Source: Verrucomicrobiota bacterium (GTDB lineage Bacteria > Verrucomicrobiota > Verrucomicrobiia > Verrucomicrobiales > DEV007). Taken from it: a stretch of DNA of 60,038 nt. Within the stretch, counting starts at the first letter, position 1. Each line of letters opens with the position of its first letter. The DNA is taken from contig JAHDID010000010.1 of the NCBI GenBank assembly GCA_020630975.1, positions 78,217 to 138,254 of the forward strand, read 5' to 3'. The notes under the pieces are model-generated. The model saw only the letters and a list, made by a program, of their open reading frames with translations. It was not told where the DNA came from and ran no database searches. Both the position numbers and the translations under genes were made by a program. This document shows positions 16,726-25,853 of the stretch, one piece after another.

Positions 16726-18179
16726 GATACTTGATCCGTGTCATTCCGCTTTTACTGCTCTGCATCACTGCGTCTGCGGCGATCGCTCGGCCCAATATCC
16801 TTCTCGTTCTTTCCGATGATCACAGCCTACCGCACCTAGGTAGCTATGGGTGCGCGAATTGTCAGACGCTTTCTCTCACGCCCAATCTCGATGGATTCGC
16901 GCTGGAGGGGATGCGTTTTAATCGCGCCTACACCGCAGCACCTCAGTGCGCGCCGTCTCGCACCTCCATCTTTGCAGGCCGATCGCCGGTCGGCTTACGA
17001 GCGACTCGTTTCGCTCAGCCAGCCAGTGCCGATACGCCTTTCTTTACCGACATACTCCGAGAGGCGGGGTATTGGACGGGTCTGGATGGTAGACACCAGC
17101 ATCTAGATGGAAAAAAGCGCGATGCTGATCATGTCTCCGAGACACTGGTTCGGAATGGCATGCGCGGAGAGGATTTTGATTCCCGCTTCGATCACTTTGT
17201 CCAGGGTATCAATACCAAGGGCGCGGCACTCGATGAGCTGGCCACTATCTTCGGAGCTGCTCTCGACAAAGTCCCTGACTCCCAGCCGTTCTTTCTCTAT
17301 TTCGGCTTCAGCCAGCCGCACCGCAAGTGGGGCGACGATCACGACGGAATCGATCCTGATCAATTGGTTCTTCCTCCCGATTGGCCAGATCTACCAGCAG
17401 TCCGCCTCGACTACGCGCGTTATTTGGCTGAAGTGCGCGACTTGGATACGGGGTTCGGGGCGATCATGCAGGAGTTAGCAGACCGCGGGCAGGCAGAGGA
17501 TACGTTAGTAATCTTTATGGGTGACAATGGCGAAGCCCTACTACGTGGCAAGGGCACGCTCTACCAGAGAGGTATCAATGTACCACTGATAGTCCGCTGG
17601 CCTGGAAAGATTCAGCCAGGCACTGTCAGTGATACGCTGATCAGTGGTGTGGATCTAGCGCCTACGGTACTAGAAGTCGCAGGGCTTAGCTCAGCTCCCG
17701 GTATGACAGGGCAGAGTCTTCTACCAACCCTGCTCGGTCATACCAATGCCCAAAAACGAACCGAGGTCTTCTCCGAGCGCAGTTGGCACTGGGGACCGAT
17801 CACCCGCACCGATGGCTTTGATCTATCCCGCTCGGTCACGACAGACCGTTTTCACTTCATATACAACGCCCTTCCAGATCGTAGCTACACCCCAGTCGAC
17901 ATGGCGGCCAAAAATGTCGCTTGGGAAGCTGTAAAGCAGGCACACGCCGACGGCAGCCTATCGCGAGATCATGAACGCCTATATTTCAGCAATCCACGCC
18001 CCTTGTTTGAGCTCTACGATATCAATGCCGACCCTTTTCAGCTGAAAAACTTGGCAGGACAAAGTGAGAGCGATGCTATCGAAACTGAGTTGCGGAATAA
18101 GCTTGATCAATGGATGATTAACGAAGGTGATTACCTGCCGCTGCCTAGCCATGTTTGGGGGATCGAGCAGAAGCAATAG
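16722..18179 (+). CDS. secreted sulfatase, CAPSR type (heparan-N-sulfatase-like)
   Basis: 485 residues with a signal peptide (1-22). The catalytic Cys76 lies in CAPSRTSIFAGR, the site converted to formylglycine. Metal-binding sequence LVLSDDHSLPHLGSYG (about 29-43) and the second site MGDNGEALLRGKG (about 267-279) are both present. The histidine-containing SQPHRKWGDD segment is typical of the active-site groove. The overall pattern resembles N-sulphoglucosamine sulphohydrolase-like members, so a sulfated amino sugar is a reasonable guess but not shown. It overlaps the preceding small gene by 4 bp. Confidence 0.9.
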   Translation: MRYLIRVIPLLLLCITASAAIARPNILLVLSDDHSLPHLGSYGCANCQTLSLTPNLDGFALEGMRFNRAYTAAPQCAPSRTSIFAGRSPVGLRATRFAQPASADTPFFTDILREAGYWTGLDGRHQHLDGKKRDADHVSETLVRNGMRGEDFDSRFDHFVQGINTKGAALDELATIFGAALDKVPDSQPFFLYFGFSQPHRKWGDDHDGIDPDQLVLPPDWPDLPAVRLDYARYLAEVRDLDTGFGAIMQELADRGQAEDTLVIFMGDNGEALLRGKGTLYQRGINVPLIVRWPGKIQPGTVSDTLISGVDLAPTVLEVAGLSSAPGMTGQSLLPTLLGHTNAQKRTEVFSERSWHWGPITRTDGFDLSRSVTTDRFHFIYNALPDRSYTPVDMAAKNVAWEAVKQAHADGSLSRDHERLYFSNPRPLFELYDINADPFQLKNLAGQSESDAIETELRNKLDQWMINEGDYLPLPSHVWGIEQKQ

Positions 18180-18210
18180 GGCTGAGGGAACCATTTACTT
18201 ATTTAGAAAG

Positions 18211-18591
18211 ATGTGTCGGTATGGTCAATCCACTTACAAAGAACCATTTGCATGTTTTGAATGCCGAAAGGTGTTTAAACAAGTGAGTCGATGGGAACTT
18301 CCTGAATCTCAAAGACTAATAGTAGGTGAACAACGAGAAATCAATTGCCCGCAATGTAGCGGTTTGATGGCTGATATGGGTTTTGATTTCAAGGCACCAA
18401 AGATGAATGACATTAAGCAGTGGGAGAAAGTTCGCTTGTTGTTTCAACATGGATACAATTTTTATTCTTGCGGTTGTTGCGGCCCTGGACTCAGGCCCGA
18501 CCTACTGAGGGAGGTTGAGGGATTTCTAGCATCGAATAAGTCACTATCGGATGGTGAAACTTTGTTAAAAAAAATTGCTCAGAAAAAATAG
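18211..18591 (+). CDS. small zinc-ribbon-like protein
   Basis: 126 residues from the ATG at 18211; the frame continues upstream but only into the end of the sulfatase gene. Cysteine pairs at 15/18 (CFEC), 46/49 (CPQC) and a CGCC cluster at 87-90 suggest zinc binding. The N terminus MCRYGQSTYKEPFACFEC recalls a family of small cytoplasmic proteins found in scattered bacteria, with no known function. The body is helical and charged. Lower GC than the sulfatases on either side suggests independent acquisition. It is not an obvious part of the sulfatase unit. Confidence 0.7.
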   Translation: MCRYGQSTYKEPFACFECRKVFKQVSRWELPESQRLIVGEQREINCPQCSGLMADMGFDFKAPKMNDIKQWEKVRLLFQHGYNFYSCGCCGPGLRPDLLREVEGFLASNKSLSDGETLLKKIAQKK

Positions 18592-18673
18592 ATTAGTGTG
18601 AGACATATTTTTTGCCTCTAAGTTAGCGTGTTCGCCTGCCTTGCTATCTAGGAAATGGCGGATTTATTGCAAA

Positions 18674-20119
18674 ATGCGGGTCCACACAATCTTATTCTTT
18701 TTTTGTTTTGCTTTCACGTTGCTCCAGTCTGCCGAGCGCCCCAATATCGTCGTCGTGCTCTGCGATGACCTCGGCTGGGGGGATCTGGAAAACTACGGGC
18801 ACCCACACATCAAGACTCCTCGTCTGATGCAAATGGCGGCGGAGGGAATGCAATTTAGTAGCTTTTACTCAGCTGCACCGGTGTGCTCACCGTCTCGGGT
18901 AGGGCTGTTGACAGGGCGAAATCCGAATCGAGCTGGGGTGTATGATTGGATACCGCCTGTGAAGGGTGGAGTCATCCGTAATTCGCGGAATCATGCTCAG
19001 CTGCGCAAGGAGGAGTACACCCTATCTCGGATGCTGAAGGATGCGGGCTACGCGACTTGCATGTCGGGCAAGTACCACTGCAATGCGATGTTTAACTCGC
19101 CGGATCAGGCGCAGCCTCACGACCATGGTTTTGACCATTGGTTTGCGACTCAGAATAATGCCTCACCCTCGCATGCGAATCCGAAGAACTTCGTGCGCAA
19201 TGGCGAGCCTGTCGGAGTGGTCGAAGGCTATGCCTGCCAGATCGCAGCCGATGAGGCGATCGACTGGCTGGAGCTCCATCATCAGAATGATGCCGATCAG
19301 CCTTTCTTTATCTACCTAGCCTATCATGAGCCACACGAGCCTGTCGCATCGCCAGCCGACTTGGTAGCCAAGTATGAAAAGGTCGGTGCACGCAATAAAG
19401 AGGAGGCCGAGTACTTCGCCAATGTCGAAAATCTCGATGCGGCCACGGGCTCACTCATCGATACCATCGATCGGCTGGGCTATCGGGATGATACCTTGAT
19501 TATCTTTACCTCGGACAATGGTCCCGAGACTCTGATGCGCTACGGCAGTGCCAAGCGCAGTTATGGCGTATCGGGTCCGTGGCGCGGCATGAAGCTGCAC
19601 ACCCACGAGGCCGGCTCGCGTGTGGCAGGCATCATGCGCTGGCCCGCTCGGATCGAAGCAGGCTCTACCGATGATCAGCCGGTGAGCTCTCTAGATTTTC
19701 TACCGACTTTCGCTGCGCTAGCAGGAGCAGATCTGCCCACTGATCGACAGCTCGATGGCACCAACTTTCTACCCGCCACCGCAGGTGAACGGATCAATCG
19801 TCAGCAACCACTGCTCTGGGCGTACTACAATTCCTACGATGGTCAGCAGCATATCCCGACTGTGGCCATGCGCGATGGCGATATGAAAGTGCGCGCCCGA
19901 CTCGAAGGCATGTCGAATACCTCGAATGTCGATAGCTCGACCATCGCCCAGGTCAAAGCCGCTAAGCTAGTCGACTTCGAGATCTACGATCTATCCAAGG
20001 ATCCTGGCGAGACCACGCCACTGGATATCGAGGGCAGCCCCCTGCCTGCGAAGATGCAGAAGCTCTATGAAGATCTGCTAGCCGATAGCCATGTCTGGCC
20101 AGCGGTAGCGAAGCCATAA
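18674..20119 (+). CDS. secreted sulfatase, CSPSR type
   Basis: 481 residues from the ATG at 18674, which begins directly at the signal peptide (MRVHTILFFFCFAFTLLQSA); the 11 residues further upstream would spoil the signal. Cys71 in CSPSRVGLLTGR is the maturation site. Metal ligands are seen in VVLCDDLGWGDLENYG and FTSDNGPETLM. The substrate-pocket sequence GKYHCNAMFNSPDQ replaces the more usual GKWHLG, so the substrate subfamily differs from the other sulfatases here. It is the last gene of the plus-strand run that began with the ECF sigma gene and is convergent with the XRE-TPR gene. Confidence 0.9.
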   Translation: MRVHTILFFFCFAFTLLQSAERPNIVVVLCDDLGWGDLENYGHPHIKTPRLMQMAAEGMQFSSFYSAAPVCSPSRVGLLTGRNPNRAGVYDWIPPVKGGVIRNSRNHAQLRKEEYTLSRMLKDAGYATCMSGKYHCNAMFNSPDQAQPHDHGFDHWFATQNNASPSHANPKNFVRNGEPVGVVEGYACQIAADEAIDWLELHHQNDADQPFFIYLAYHEPHEPVASPADLVAKYEKVGARNKEEAEYFANVENLDAATGSLIDTIDRLGYRDDTLIIFTSDNGPETLMRYGSAKRSYGVSGPWRGMKLHTHEAGSRVAGIMRWPARIEAGSTDDQPVSSLDFLPTFAALAGADLPTDRQLDGTNFLPATAGERINRQQPLLWAYYNSYDGQQHIPTVAMRDGDMKVRARLEGMSNTSNVDSSTIAQVKAAKLVDFEIYDLSKDPGETTPLDIEGSPLPAKMQKLYEDLLADSHVWPAVAKP

Positions 20120-20143
20120 GTGACTGAAAGCGGTGTGTTGGGG

Positions 20144-20180
20144 GCAGCGATTACAAACCGCCGCTCCTAGTCGGCTGCTC
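20144..20180. repeat. copy of a GGAGCGGCGGTTT-type dispersed repeat
   Basis: Read on the minus strand, this stretch contains GGAGCGGCGGTTTGTAATCGC. The same core, GGAGCGGCGGTTTG, occurs on the plus strand at 31832-31845 within a hairpin, and a related form (GGAGCGGCGCACTTTTAGTCGCC) at 47045-47067. All three are intergenic. Here it sits between two convergent gene ends. Confidence 0.55.
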
Positions 20181-20187
20181 TTTCTGT

Positions 20188-21804
20188 TTATCCCTCCATC
20201 CAGACTCTTTCTTCTACGTCGCGGTATTCTGAGTCTTGAGCGTAGATGTCTGCAAAGATGGTTTTGGCTTGATCGGGTTGACCTAGTTTATCGAGAATGA
20301 GGGCCTTTCGGTAGTGGAGGTCTTTCCATTGTAGGTCGGATTTGTCATTTCCGTCTGCAGGATTGATTTTGGTTATAGCGGCTTCGATTTCTTTCAGGGC
20401 TAGTTCGGTGAGTGATCCAGCTAGGAAGCAATCAGATAGCAAGATCATCGCAGCGATATCGATAGCACCACGTGGGTCCTTCTTGGCTTTCTGCAGCGGT
20501 TTGACGGCTTCTTTGAGTTTTCCGAGATTGATTAGTGACTCGCCATACTCAAGCTGAGCTTCGGCATTGGTGGGGTTGGTTAAGGCATTTCGCTCGGCGA
20601 TTTCGAAACGAGTCTGTAGATAGGCCGCCTTTTGTGTTTGGTAGGCAGGATCATCATTAGATCGTGAAGAGGAATTTTCGGCTTCGGCTAGTTTTCGGGT
20701 ATGAATCTGTAGTTTTATTTGATCTAATTGAGCGTAAAGAACAGGATCGTCTGAGACGTCTTTTATCAATGTTTCTTGTAGGTCGTAGGCGCGTTCTAGG
20801 TATTCAGTGTCTTCTTGTCCGAGGTCGAGTGATAGAGCGATGGCGCGTTTAATGATAGAAGCTGCCTCTGGGGAGTCTGGAGTCTGCTGGTATAGGGTGG
20901 TGAGTCTATGGATCTCTTTCTGCTTGGCTGCGGAAGTCATTCCAATTTTTTGATCCTTTTCGAGGCTTGCTGCTTGGGCTGTATCTTTCTTCTCGATCGT
21001 TCCGCTTTTCATCGATGCTTCTGCCATGGCATCTCGCAGCGATTTTTGAGCTGCCAGATCAGTTGGGTCGATATGGGTGACGTGCTGTAGGGCATCGCAT
21101 GCTTTATTGAGTTGGCCAGTCATACGGTAGTGCTCTGCCAGTCGCTGAAAGATCAGTTTGTCCCTTTGATTATGGGTGGCGGCAAATTCGATGGCGAACT
21201 GTGCTGTCTGGGGGAGGTCGGCAGCTGAAGCTGCGGTGTAAAGTGCGAGGTTGGCCTTCACGTCAGTGGGCAGGTAGACAAAGACTTTTTCTTCCAGTAT
21301 TTCGATTGCCTCTAACGGGGAGTTTTCTTCTGTTCTCTTTTGCGCCCTGCCTATGAAGCTCTGCGGTGGGGGGATGCGATCGCTAATTGGGATTTTAAGT
21401 GCCGCATTCACAGCTGCGATTCTCATCATGCGTCGAGCTTCGAGAAATTCAGGATGCCGTTTGAGAATCGGATCGAGGAACATCATTGCCTCCTTCCACT
21501 GTTTGGTGTGTCCCTCAGTTGCTCGTTTGGCATTGTGCCAGTTGAACTGCAAATCACCCAGTGTCTCAGGATTGAAGGCTTCTCGTGTCGTTTGGGTGGA
21601 TGCTTTTGGTCCGCTGGCCAACACCTTTTCCACCACTGCAGGAGGTTGGTTCAAAGCCGAAGCTAGCGCATGAATGGAACCAGATTGGGCGCGTGATCGG
21701 CCGTTTTCTAGCGCGCTGACAGTTGCCTGGCGGAGGCCAGTTTTTTCGGCTAACTCACTCTGTGTGAGCCCTGCTGCCTTCCGTAGCTCCTTTAATGATC
21801 TCAT
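20188..21804 (-). CDS. XRE helix-turn-helix protein with TPR repeats
   Basis: 538 residues. Residues 4-55 are a clear Cro/C1-type helix-turn-helix (LRKAAGLTQSELAEKTGLRQ, then ATVSALENGRSRAQSG). The remaining 480 residues are all helical with TPR-like repeats, for example near 175-290 and 395-525. There is no membrane segment, so it is cytoplasmic. HTH-TPR proteins often sense a peptide or a partner protein through the repeats and switch DNA binding. No obvious target operon; it is transcribed toward the sulfatase unit's end and sits downstream of the selD fusion on the same strand. A TATATT element lies about 12-25 bases upstream of the start. Confidence 0.88.
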   Translation of the reverse strand: MRSLKELRKAAGLTQSELAEKTGLRQATVSALENGRSRAQSGSIHALASALNQPPAVVEKVLASGPKASTQTTREAFNPETLGDLQFNWHNAKRATEGHTKQWKEAMMFLDPILKRHPEFLEARRMMRIAAVNAALKIPISDRIPPPQSFIGRAQKRTEENSPLEAIEILEEKVFVYLPTDVKANLALYTAASAADLPQTAQFAIEFAATHNQRDKLIFQRLAEHYRMTGQLNKACDALQHVTHIDPTDLAAQKSLRDAMAEASMKSGTIEKKDTAQAASLEKDQKIGMTSAAKQKEIHRLTTLYQQTPDSPEAASIIKRAIALSLDLGQEDTEYLERAYDLQETLIKDVSDDPVLYAQLDQIKLQIHTRKLAEAENSSSRSNDDPAYQTQKAAYLQTRFEIAERNALTNPTNAEAQLEYGESLINLGKLKEAVKPLQKAKKDPRGAIDIAAMILLSDCFLAGSLTELALKEIEAAITKINPADGNDKSDLQWKDLHYRKALILDKLGQPDQAKTIFADIYAQDSEYRDVEERVWMEG

Positions 21805-21933
21805 ACGATTTTTAGAATAATATACGGAAACGAATAAATCAAGATTAGGATATCTTCGGATCAGGGATGGAAATGCATCAGACTAGGTGTGTGACGTTAG
21901 AGGACTTAGGTCGAGAAGTGTCTCATGGCTGCT

Positions 21934-24168
21934 TTACTCAGCGACTCGTACATATTTCCCTTCAGAAATATCACCCGCTACGACTTCTCCTATCACGCAA
22001 GTCGCCGGGTATTGCTCTTTTAGTGTAGCTATACATTCGTCCACCCGCTCTGCAGGCACGCTGGCTAGCAGTCCGCCTGAGGTCTGGGGGTCGAAGAGTA
22101 TGGGGTAGGCGACATCTTGGGCGGCTGCTTCATCTGCCTCGACTCCGCGTCTGAGCCTGAGATTATCTGGCTGGAGGGAGCTGTAGATACCGGCTCGCAT
22201 GCAGTCGAGGGCACCATCTAGGATAGGGATGGTGCTGAGGGAGATCTGGGCGCGGCTGGTGGAGGCTTTGAGCATCTCCACCAGGTGGCCGAGTAGGCCA
22301 AAGCCGGTGACATCGGTACAGGCGGTGGCTCCGTGGGCATGGAGGATCTGGCCTGCCTGGTAGTTGCTGAGCACCATGGACTCGATGGCACTCTGCGCCC
22401 ACACGCCGCGAGCTTTGTTGCGCATGTCGGCGGCGAATAGAGTGCCGGTACCGACTGGCTTGGTGAGGATGAGCTTTTCGCCGGGAGACATGCCGCCTTT
22501 TTGCATGAGCTGGTCGCGTGGCGAGATGCCGTGCACGGATAGACCAAAGGCCATCTCGTGGCCCATAGTGGTGTGGCCGCCGGCTAGGGCGCAGCCGCAG
22601 TCGTTGAGGATCTCTAGGGCTCCGGCCATGACTTGGTAGAGTTGTTCTTCGACGTTTTCCTCATCGCCATAGGGCACGGTAGCCATGGCTAGGGCGGACT
22701 GGGCCTCGGCACCCATGGCGAAGACATCGGACAGGGCGTGATTCGCCGCGATCTGGCCGAAGAGGTAGGGATCGCTGATGAAGGAGCGGAAAAAGTCGAT
22801 GGTGTGCACACCCACGTAGCCCTCGGGCGTGGCGGTGACGGCGGCGTCGTCTGGCGAGTCGAGTCCGATCAGCACATCATCTCGTTGGATGGGTGAGAGC
22901 TTTTTGATGACTCGTGAGAGGGTGGTGGAGCCGACCTTTGAGCCGCAGCCACCGCAGTGCATGACTGGGGCCTGTAGCAGCTCTGGCACGGTGAATCGAT
23001 CGGCTTTCACCTCGGGCTGCTCCATCTCGGGCATCTCCTGGTAGCGCTCCATCCAGCGGCGATCGATCCAGTCTTTCCAGCGCCAGATGTAGTCGCCGCG
23101 TAGTGCTAGTGCACCGTAGGAGGCGACGGCACTCTGATCGCCGGTGGAGATGAGGCTGAGAAATTTCGACTGTGGTTTGAAAGGCTCGAGCTTTTGCCCC
23201 GCACAGAGCAGTCGGATGTTTTTTGCCAATGGCGGCCCCTGACGTACGGCAAAGACACCAGACTTTGGCCTTGGGTACTTTGCGCAGCTAGCGATATCGC
23301 CAGCGGCAAAGACGTAGGGATGCGACTCGCTCTGTAGGGTGTCTTTGATCGCGATGAAGCCGCGCTCGTCGGTAGCTAGTCCAGAGTCGGCTGGCCAGGT
23401 GGGTGGCGAGGCATTGGTCACCCAAAAGAGCACATCGTAGGGCACGGTGCTGCCATCGCTGAGGATCAGCTCATCTGCCTCGACGCGGTCGACTCCTTGG
23501 CCGGTTTGTACCTGCACATCGCGCTGCTGCAGGATCTTTTCGTAGGTCTGCTGCACTTTTCTACCATGGGTGGGGAGAATGGTCTCTGTCTGGGTGACTA
23601 CGGTGTAGCTGCTGCCTGCTGCAGTATCGCGCAGGGCGTATTGGGCGGCCATGGTCAGCTCCACACCGCCAGCACCGGCACCTACGGTGACGAAGCGGAG
23701 CGGCTTTTCCTCGCTGCGCAGCTGGTCTTGGATCTGCTGCCAGCGTTCGAGAAATTTTTCGATCGGCTTGACCGGTATGGCATGCTCGCGAGCACCAGGC
23801 ACAGCGTTTAGGAATGGAGTGGAGCCGGTATTGATCGATAGCACATCAAAGTGCACAGGCGGTCTGCCAGCGCAGTGGACCTTGCGGTTTTCTAGATCGA
23901 TTTGGGTCACCGCATCGTTGTACAGCTGGGCTCCGGCGAAATTGGCCAGCGGTCGGAGGTCGATGTGAGCCTCTTCGAAGCTGTAGTGTCCTGCGATGAG
24001 CCCCGGGAGCATGCCGCTGTAGGGTGTGTCTAGATCCTTGCCGATCAGAGTCAGGCGTACGCCAGGCATCGGCTTCATGCCGAAACTCTTCAGCACCGCG
24101 ACGTGCGAGTGGCCGCCGCCGACTAGGACGACATCTTTGACGATGTGATTTTGGGATGCGGTATCCAT
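21934..24168 (-). CDS. selD: NADH-dehydrogenase-like flavoprotein fused to selenide, water dikinase
   Basis: 744 residues from the ATG at 24168; a GTG at 24198 would add ten. Numbering from the GTG: residues 21-385 are an FAD/NAD-binding pyridine-nucleotide oxidoreductase (VVLVGGGHSHVAVL; VTVGAGAGGVEL; VFAAGDIAS). Residues 410-750 are SelD, which makes selenophosphate from selenide and ATP. The SelD active loop CGGCGSKVG (415-423) keeps the catalytic Cys418 and Lys421; the second E. coli Cys is Ser. The phosphate loop GLDSPDDAAV and GHTTMGHEMAFGLS follow. Such fusions are known in cyanobacteria and others and likely reduce or deliver selenium. No SelA, SelB or 2-selenouridine synthase gene is in the window, so the end use of selenium is undecided. 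Confidence 0.93.
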   Translation of the reverse strand: MDTASQNHIVKDVVLVGGGHSHVAVLKSFGMKPMPGVRLTLIGKDLDTPYSGMLPGLIAGHYSFEEAHIDLRPLANFAGAQLYNDAVTQIDLENRKVHCAGRPPVHFDVLSINTGSTPFLNAVPGAREHAIPVKPIEKFLERWQQIQDQLRSEEKPLRFVTVGAGAGGVELTMAAQYALRDTAAGSSYTVVTQTETILPTHGRKVQQTYEKILQQRDVQVQTGQGVDRVEADELILSDGSTVPYDVLFWVTNASPPTWPADSGLATDERGFIAIKDTLQSESHPYVFAAGDIASCAKYPRPKSGVFAVRQGPPLAKNIRLLCAGQKLEPFKPQSKFLSLISTGDQSAVASYGALALRGDYIWRWKDWIDRRWMERYQEMPEMEQPEVKADRFTVPELLQAPVMHCGGCGSKVGSTTLSRVIKKLSPIQRDDVLIGLDSPDDAAVTATPEGYVGVHTIDFFRSFISDPYLFGQIAANHALSDVFAMGAEAQSALAMATVPYGDEENVEEQLYQVMAGALEILNDCGCALAGGHTTMGHEMAFGLSVHGISPRDQLMQKGGMSPGEKLILTKPVGTGTLFAADMRNKARGVWAQSAIESMVLSNYQAGQILHAHGATACTDVTGFGLLGHLVEMLKASTSRAQISLSTIPILDGALDCMRAGIYSSLQPDNLRLRRGVEADEAAAQDVAYPILFDPQTSGGLLASVPAERVDECIATLKEQYPATCVIGEVVAGDISEGKYVRVAE

Positions 24169-24235
24169 GGAGCAATGCAGCACTATAGGCGACTTCACCT
24201 GGTAGGCGACAGGAGGATACGCGCATCATATTTTG

Positions 24236-24410
24236 CGCTGAATATTTAATCAATTCAGCGTATGATTGTTAATCAGGTAAATAATGCGCTGAAATTTGAC
24301 GCGTTTTAGCGGATTTATCGGAGTGTCTGTAGCTTATTTTCAATTTCGCGCTAGATTATAAAAGATTTCAGCGCATTAAGAGCTTTTTATAAAGTTATGC
24401 GCTGGAAAAT
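24236..24410. promoter_or_regulatory. AT-rich intergenic region with five CGCTGAA-type half-sites
   Basis: CGCTGAA or its complement occurs at 24236-24242 (+), 24254-24260 (-), 24287-24293 (+) and 24367-24373 (-), with a variant ATGCGCTGGAAAAT at 24397-24410 (+). Sites 1 and 2 form a dyad, CGCTGAAT-9 bp-ATTCAGCG (24236-24260). Sites 3 and 4 form a larger dyad with perfect 12-bp arms, ATGCGCTGAAAT (24284-24295) and ATTTCAGCGCAT (24365-24376). The region separates the divergent selD-fusion and ATPase genes. It could be a cooperative operator for either gene or the end sequence of a small element. Confidence 0.6.
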
Positions 24411-24425
24411 GCAATAAATCAGCTA

Positions 24426-25853
24426 ATGAGCTTTACGGGCAGACAACATGAGATACGACTACTGCGTGAGGATAATTGGCGCGACAAAGCGGTGCTGGTC
24501 GCTGTCTGGGGGCGCAGACGTGTGGGCAAGACCCATCTGATCGAGCACGCCTTTTGCGACGATGTGATGTGGAAATTCGAGGGTATCGAGGGCGGCGATC
24601 CTAAAACTCAGATCTCACTCTTTCACAGTCAGCTCTGTCGCTGTACCGATATCGATCCTGGCGACTTGCCAAAGATCTGGCCCGAAGCCTTCGACAGACT
24701 AGAGGCTGCGATTGCTGCATTTCAGAAAGACTACCCCAACAAGAGATTGGTCATCTTTCTCGATGAGTTTCAGTGGATGTGTGGCATGCGGACCAAGCTG
24801 GTCTCGCTTTTCAAATTTCATTGGGACAACTTTTTCTGCCGCCATGCCAACTGCAAATTTGTGATCTGTGGCTCGGTATCGTCCTTTATCGTAAAGAAGG
24901 TGCTCAGCTCGAATGCGCTCTATGGCCGCGTCGATCAGGAGATCGCTCTGAAGCCACTGAAACTCGCCGAGACCAGAGGATTCCGCGCTGGGCATCTCAC
25001 CGAGCAGGACTGGCTAGAGACCTACATGACTTTTGGCGGGATACCGCAATATTGGGTAGAGCTGAATCCGGCCTTCAGCCTGCAGCAAAATCTAAATGAA
25101 TACGCCTTTAAAGGCAGCGGCTTCTTCTTTCGTGAGTTTGATAGGCTGTTCATCAGCCATTTCGCGGCCAATCCCGTGTACGAAGAGATCCTACGTGCCC
25201 TGTCGCAGGCCCCTTGTGTGCTAGACGATCTGGCCAAGAAAGTCGGGAAAGCTAGCGGTGGCACACTGACCAATCACATCGCCGAGCTGGAGATGGCTGG
25301 CTTTGTCGAGCGCTACACTCCGCTAGGCACTAGCAAGCGCTCCAAACTGGTGCGCTATCGGCTCACTGATGAGTACCTGCATTTCTACTTCCAGCTGATA
25401 GTGGCCAATGCACCGGCCATCTTGTCTGGCGATCTCAGCTTCCGCGAGGCAGAGCTATCGAAAAACTACGCCCAGTGGCAAGGCTATGCCTTTGAGCGCA
25501 TGTGCCGAAATCATGCTCGCGATATAGCAGAGTATCTTCAGTTCGCCGGTATCCGCTTCGAGTCTGGCTCTTGGTTCAATCGCGGTACGGGTAGCAAACA
25601 CGGCGCTCAGGTAGACCTAGCTTTTCTCCGTGCTGATAAGATGATCACACTCTGTGAGTTCAAATACGTCGATAAGCTCAGCGTCGCCGATCTCCGCCGC
25701 AGTCTGGAGGGCAAGGTCGCTAGTATGAAGCACGCCTTCCCTGGCTATGGCGTAGAGACTCTGCTGATATCGGGTAAACCTCTATCTAACTGGGACCAGA
25801 TCAAGACAGCTGTGGATAGAGCTCATCTGGCACAGGAGATTTTCCTCAAGTAG
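24426..25853 (+). CDS. AAA ATPase of the archaeal-ATPase/DUF234 type
   Basis: 475 residues. Walker A is GRRRVGKT (29-36), Walker B LVIFLDEF with Asp113-Glu114, and a sensor-like VICGSVSSF follows near residue 155. Residues 250-330 contain a winged-helix (APCVLDDLAKKVGKASGGTL). The C-terminal domain has the pattern VDLAF...CEFKY (about 397-417), that is the D...ExK arrangement of a PD-(D/E)XK nuclease-like fold, as in DUF234 proteins. These genes are common and patchily distributed, with no settled function; some are thought to belong to defence or toxin-like modules. It overlaps the convergent downstream gene by 8 bp at the 3' ends. Confidence 0.88.
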   Translation: MSFTGRQHEIRLLREDNWRDKAVLVAVWGRRRVGKTHLIEHAFCDDVMWKFEGIEGGDPKTQISLFHSQLCRCTDIDPGDLPKIWPEAFDRLEAAIAAFQKDYPNKRLVIFLDEFQWMCGMRTKLVSLFKFHWDNFFCRHANCKFVICGSVSSFIVKKVLSSNALYGRVDQEIALKPLKLAETRGFRAGHLTEQDWLETYMTFGGIPQYWVELNPAFSLQQNLNEYAFKGSGFFFREFDRLFISHFAANPVYEEILRALSQAPCVLDDLAKKVGKASGGTLTNHIAELEMAGFVERYTPLGTSKRSKLVRYRLTDEYLHFYFQLIVANAPAILSGDLSFREAELSKNYAQWQGYAFERMCRNHARDIAEYLQFAGIRFESGSWFNRGTGSKHGAQVDLAFLRADKMITLCEFKYVDKLSVADLRRSLEGKVASMKHAFPGYGVETLLISGKPLSNWDQIKTAVDRAHLAQEIFLK

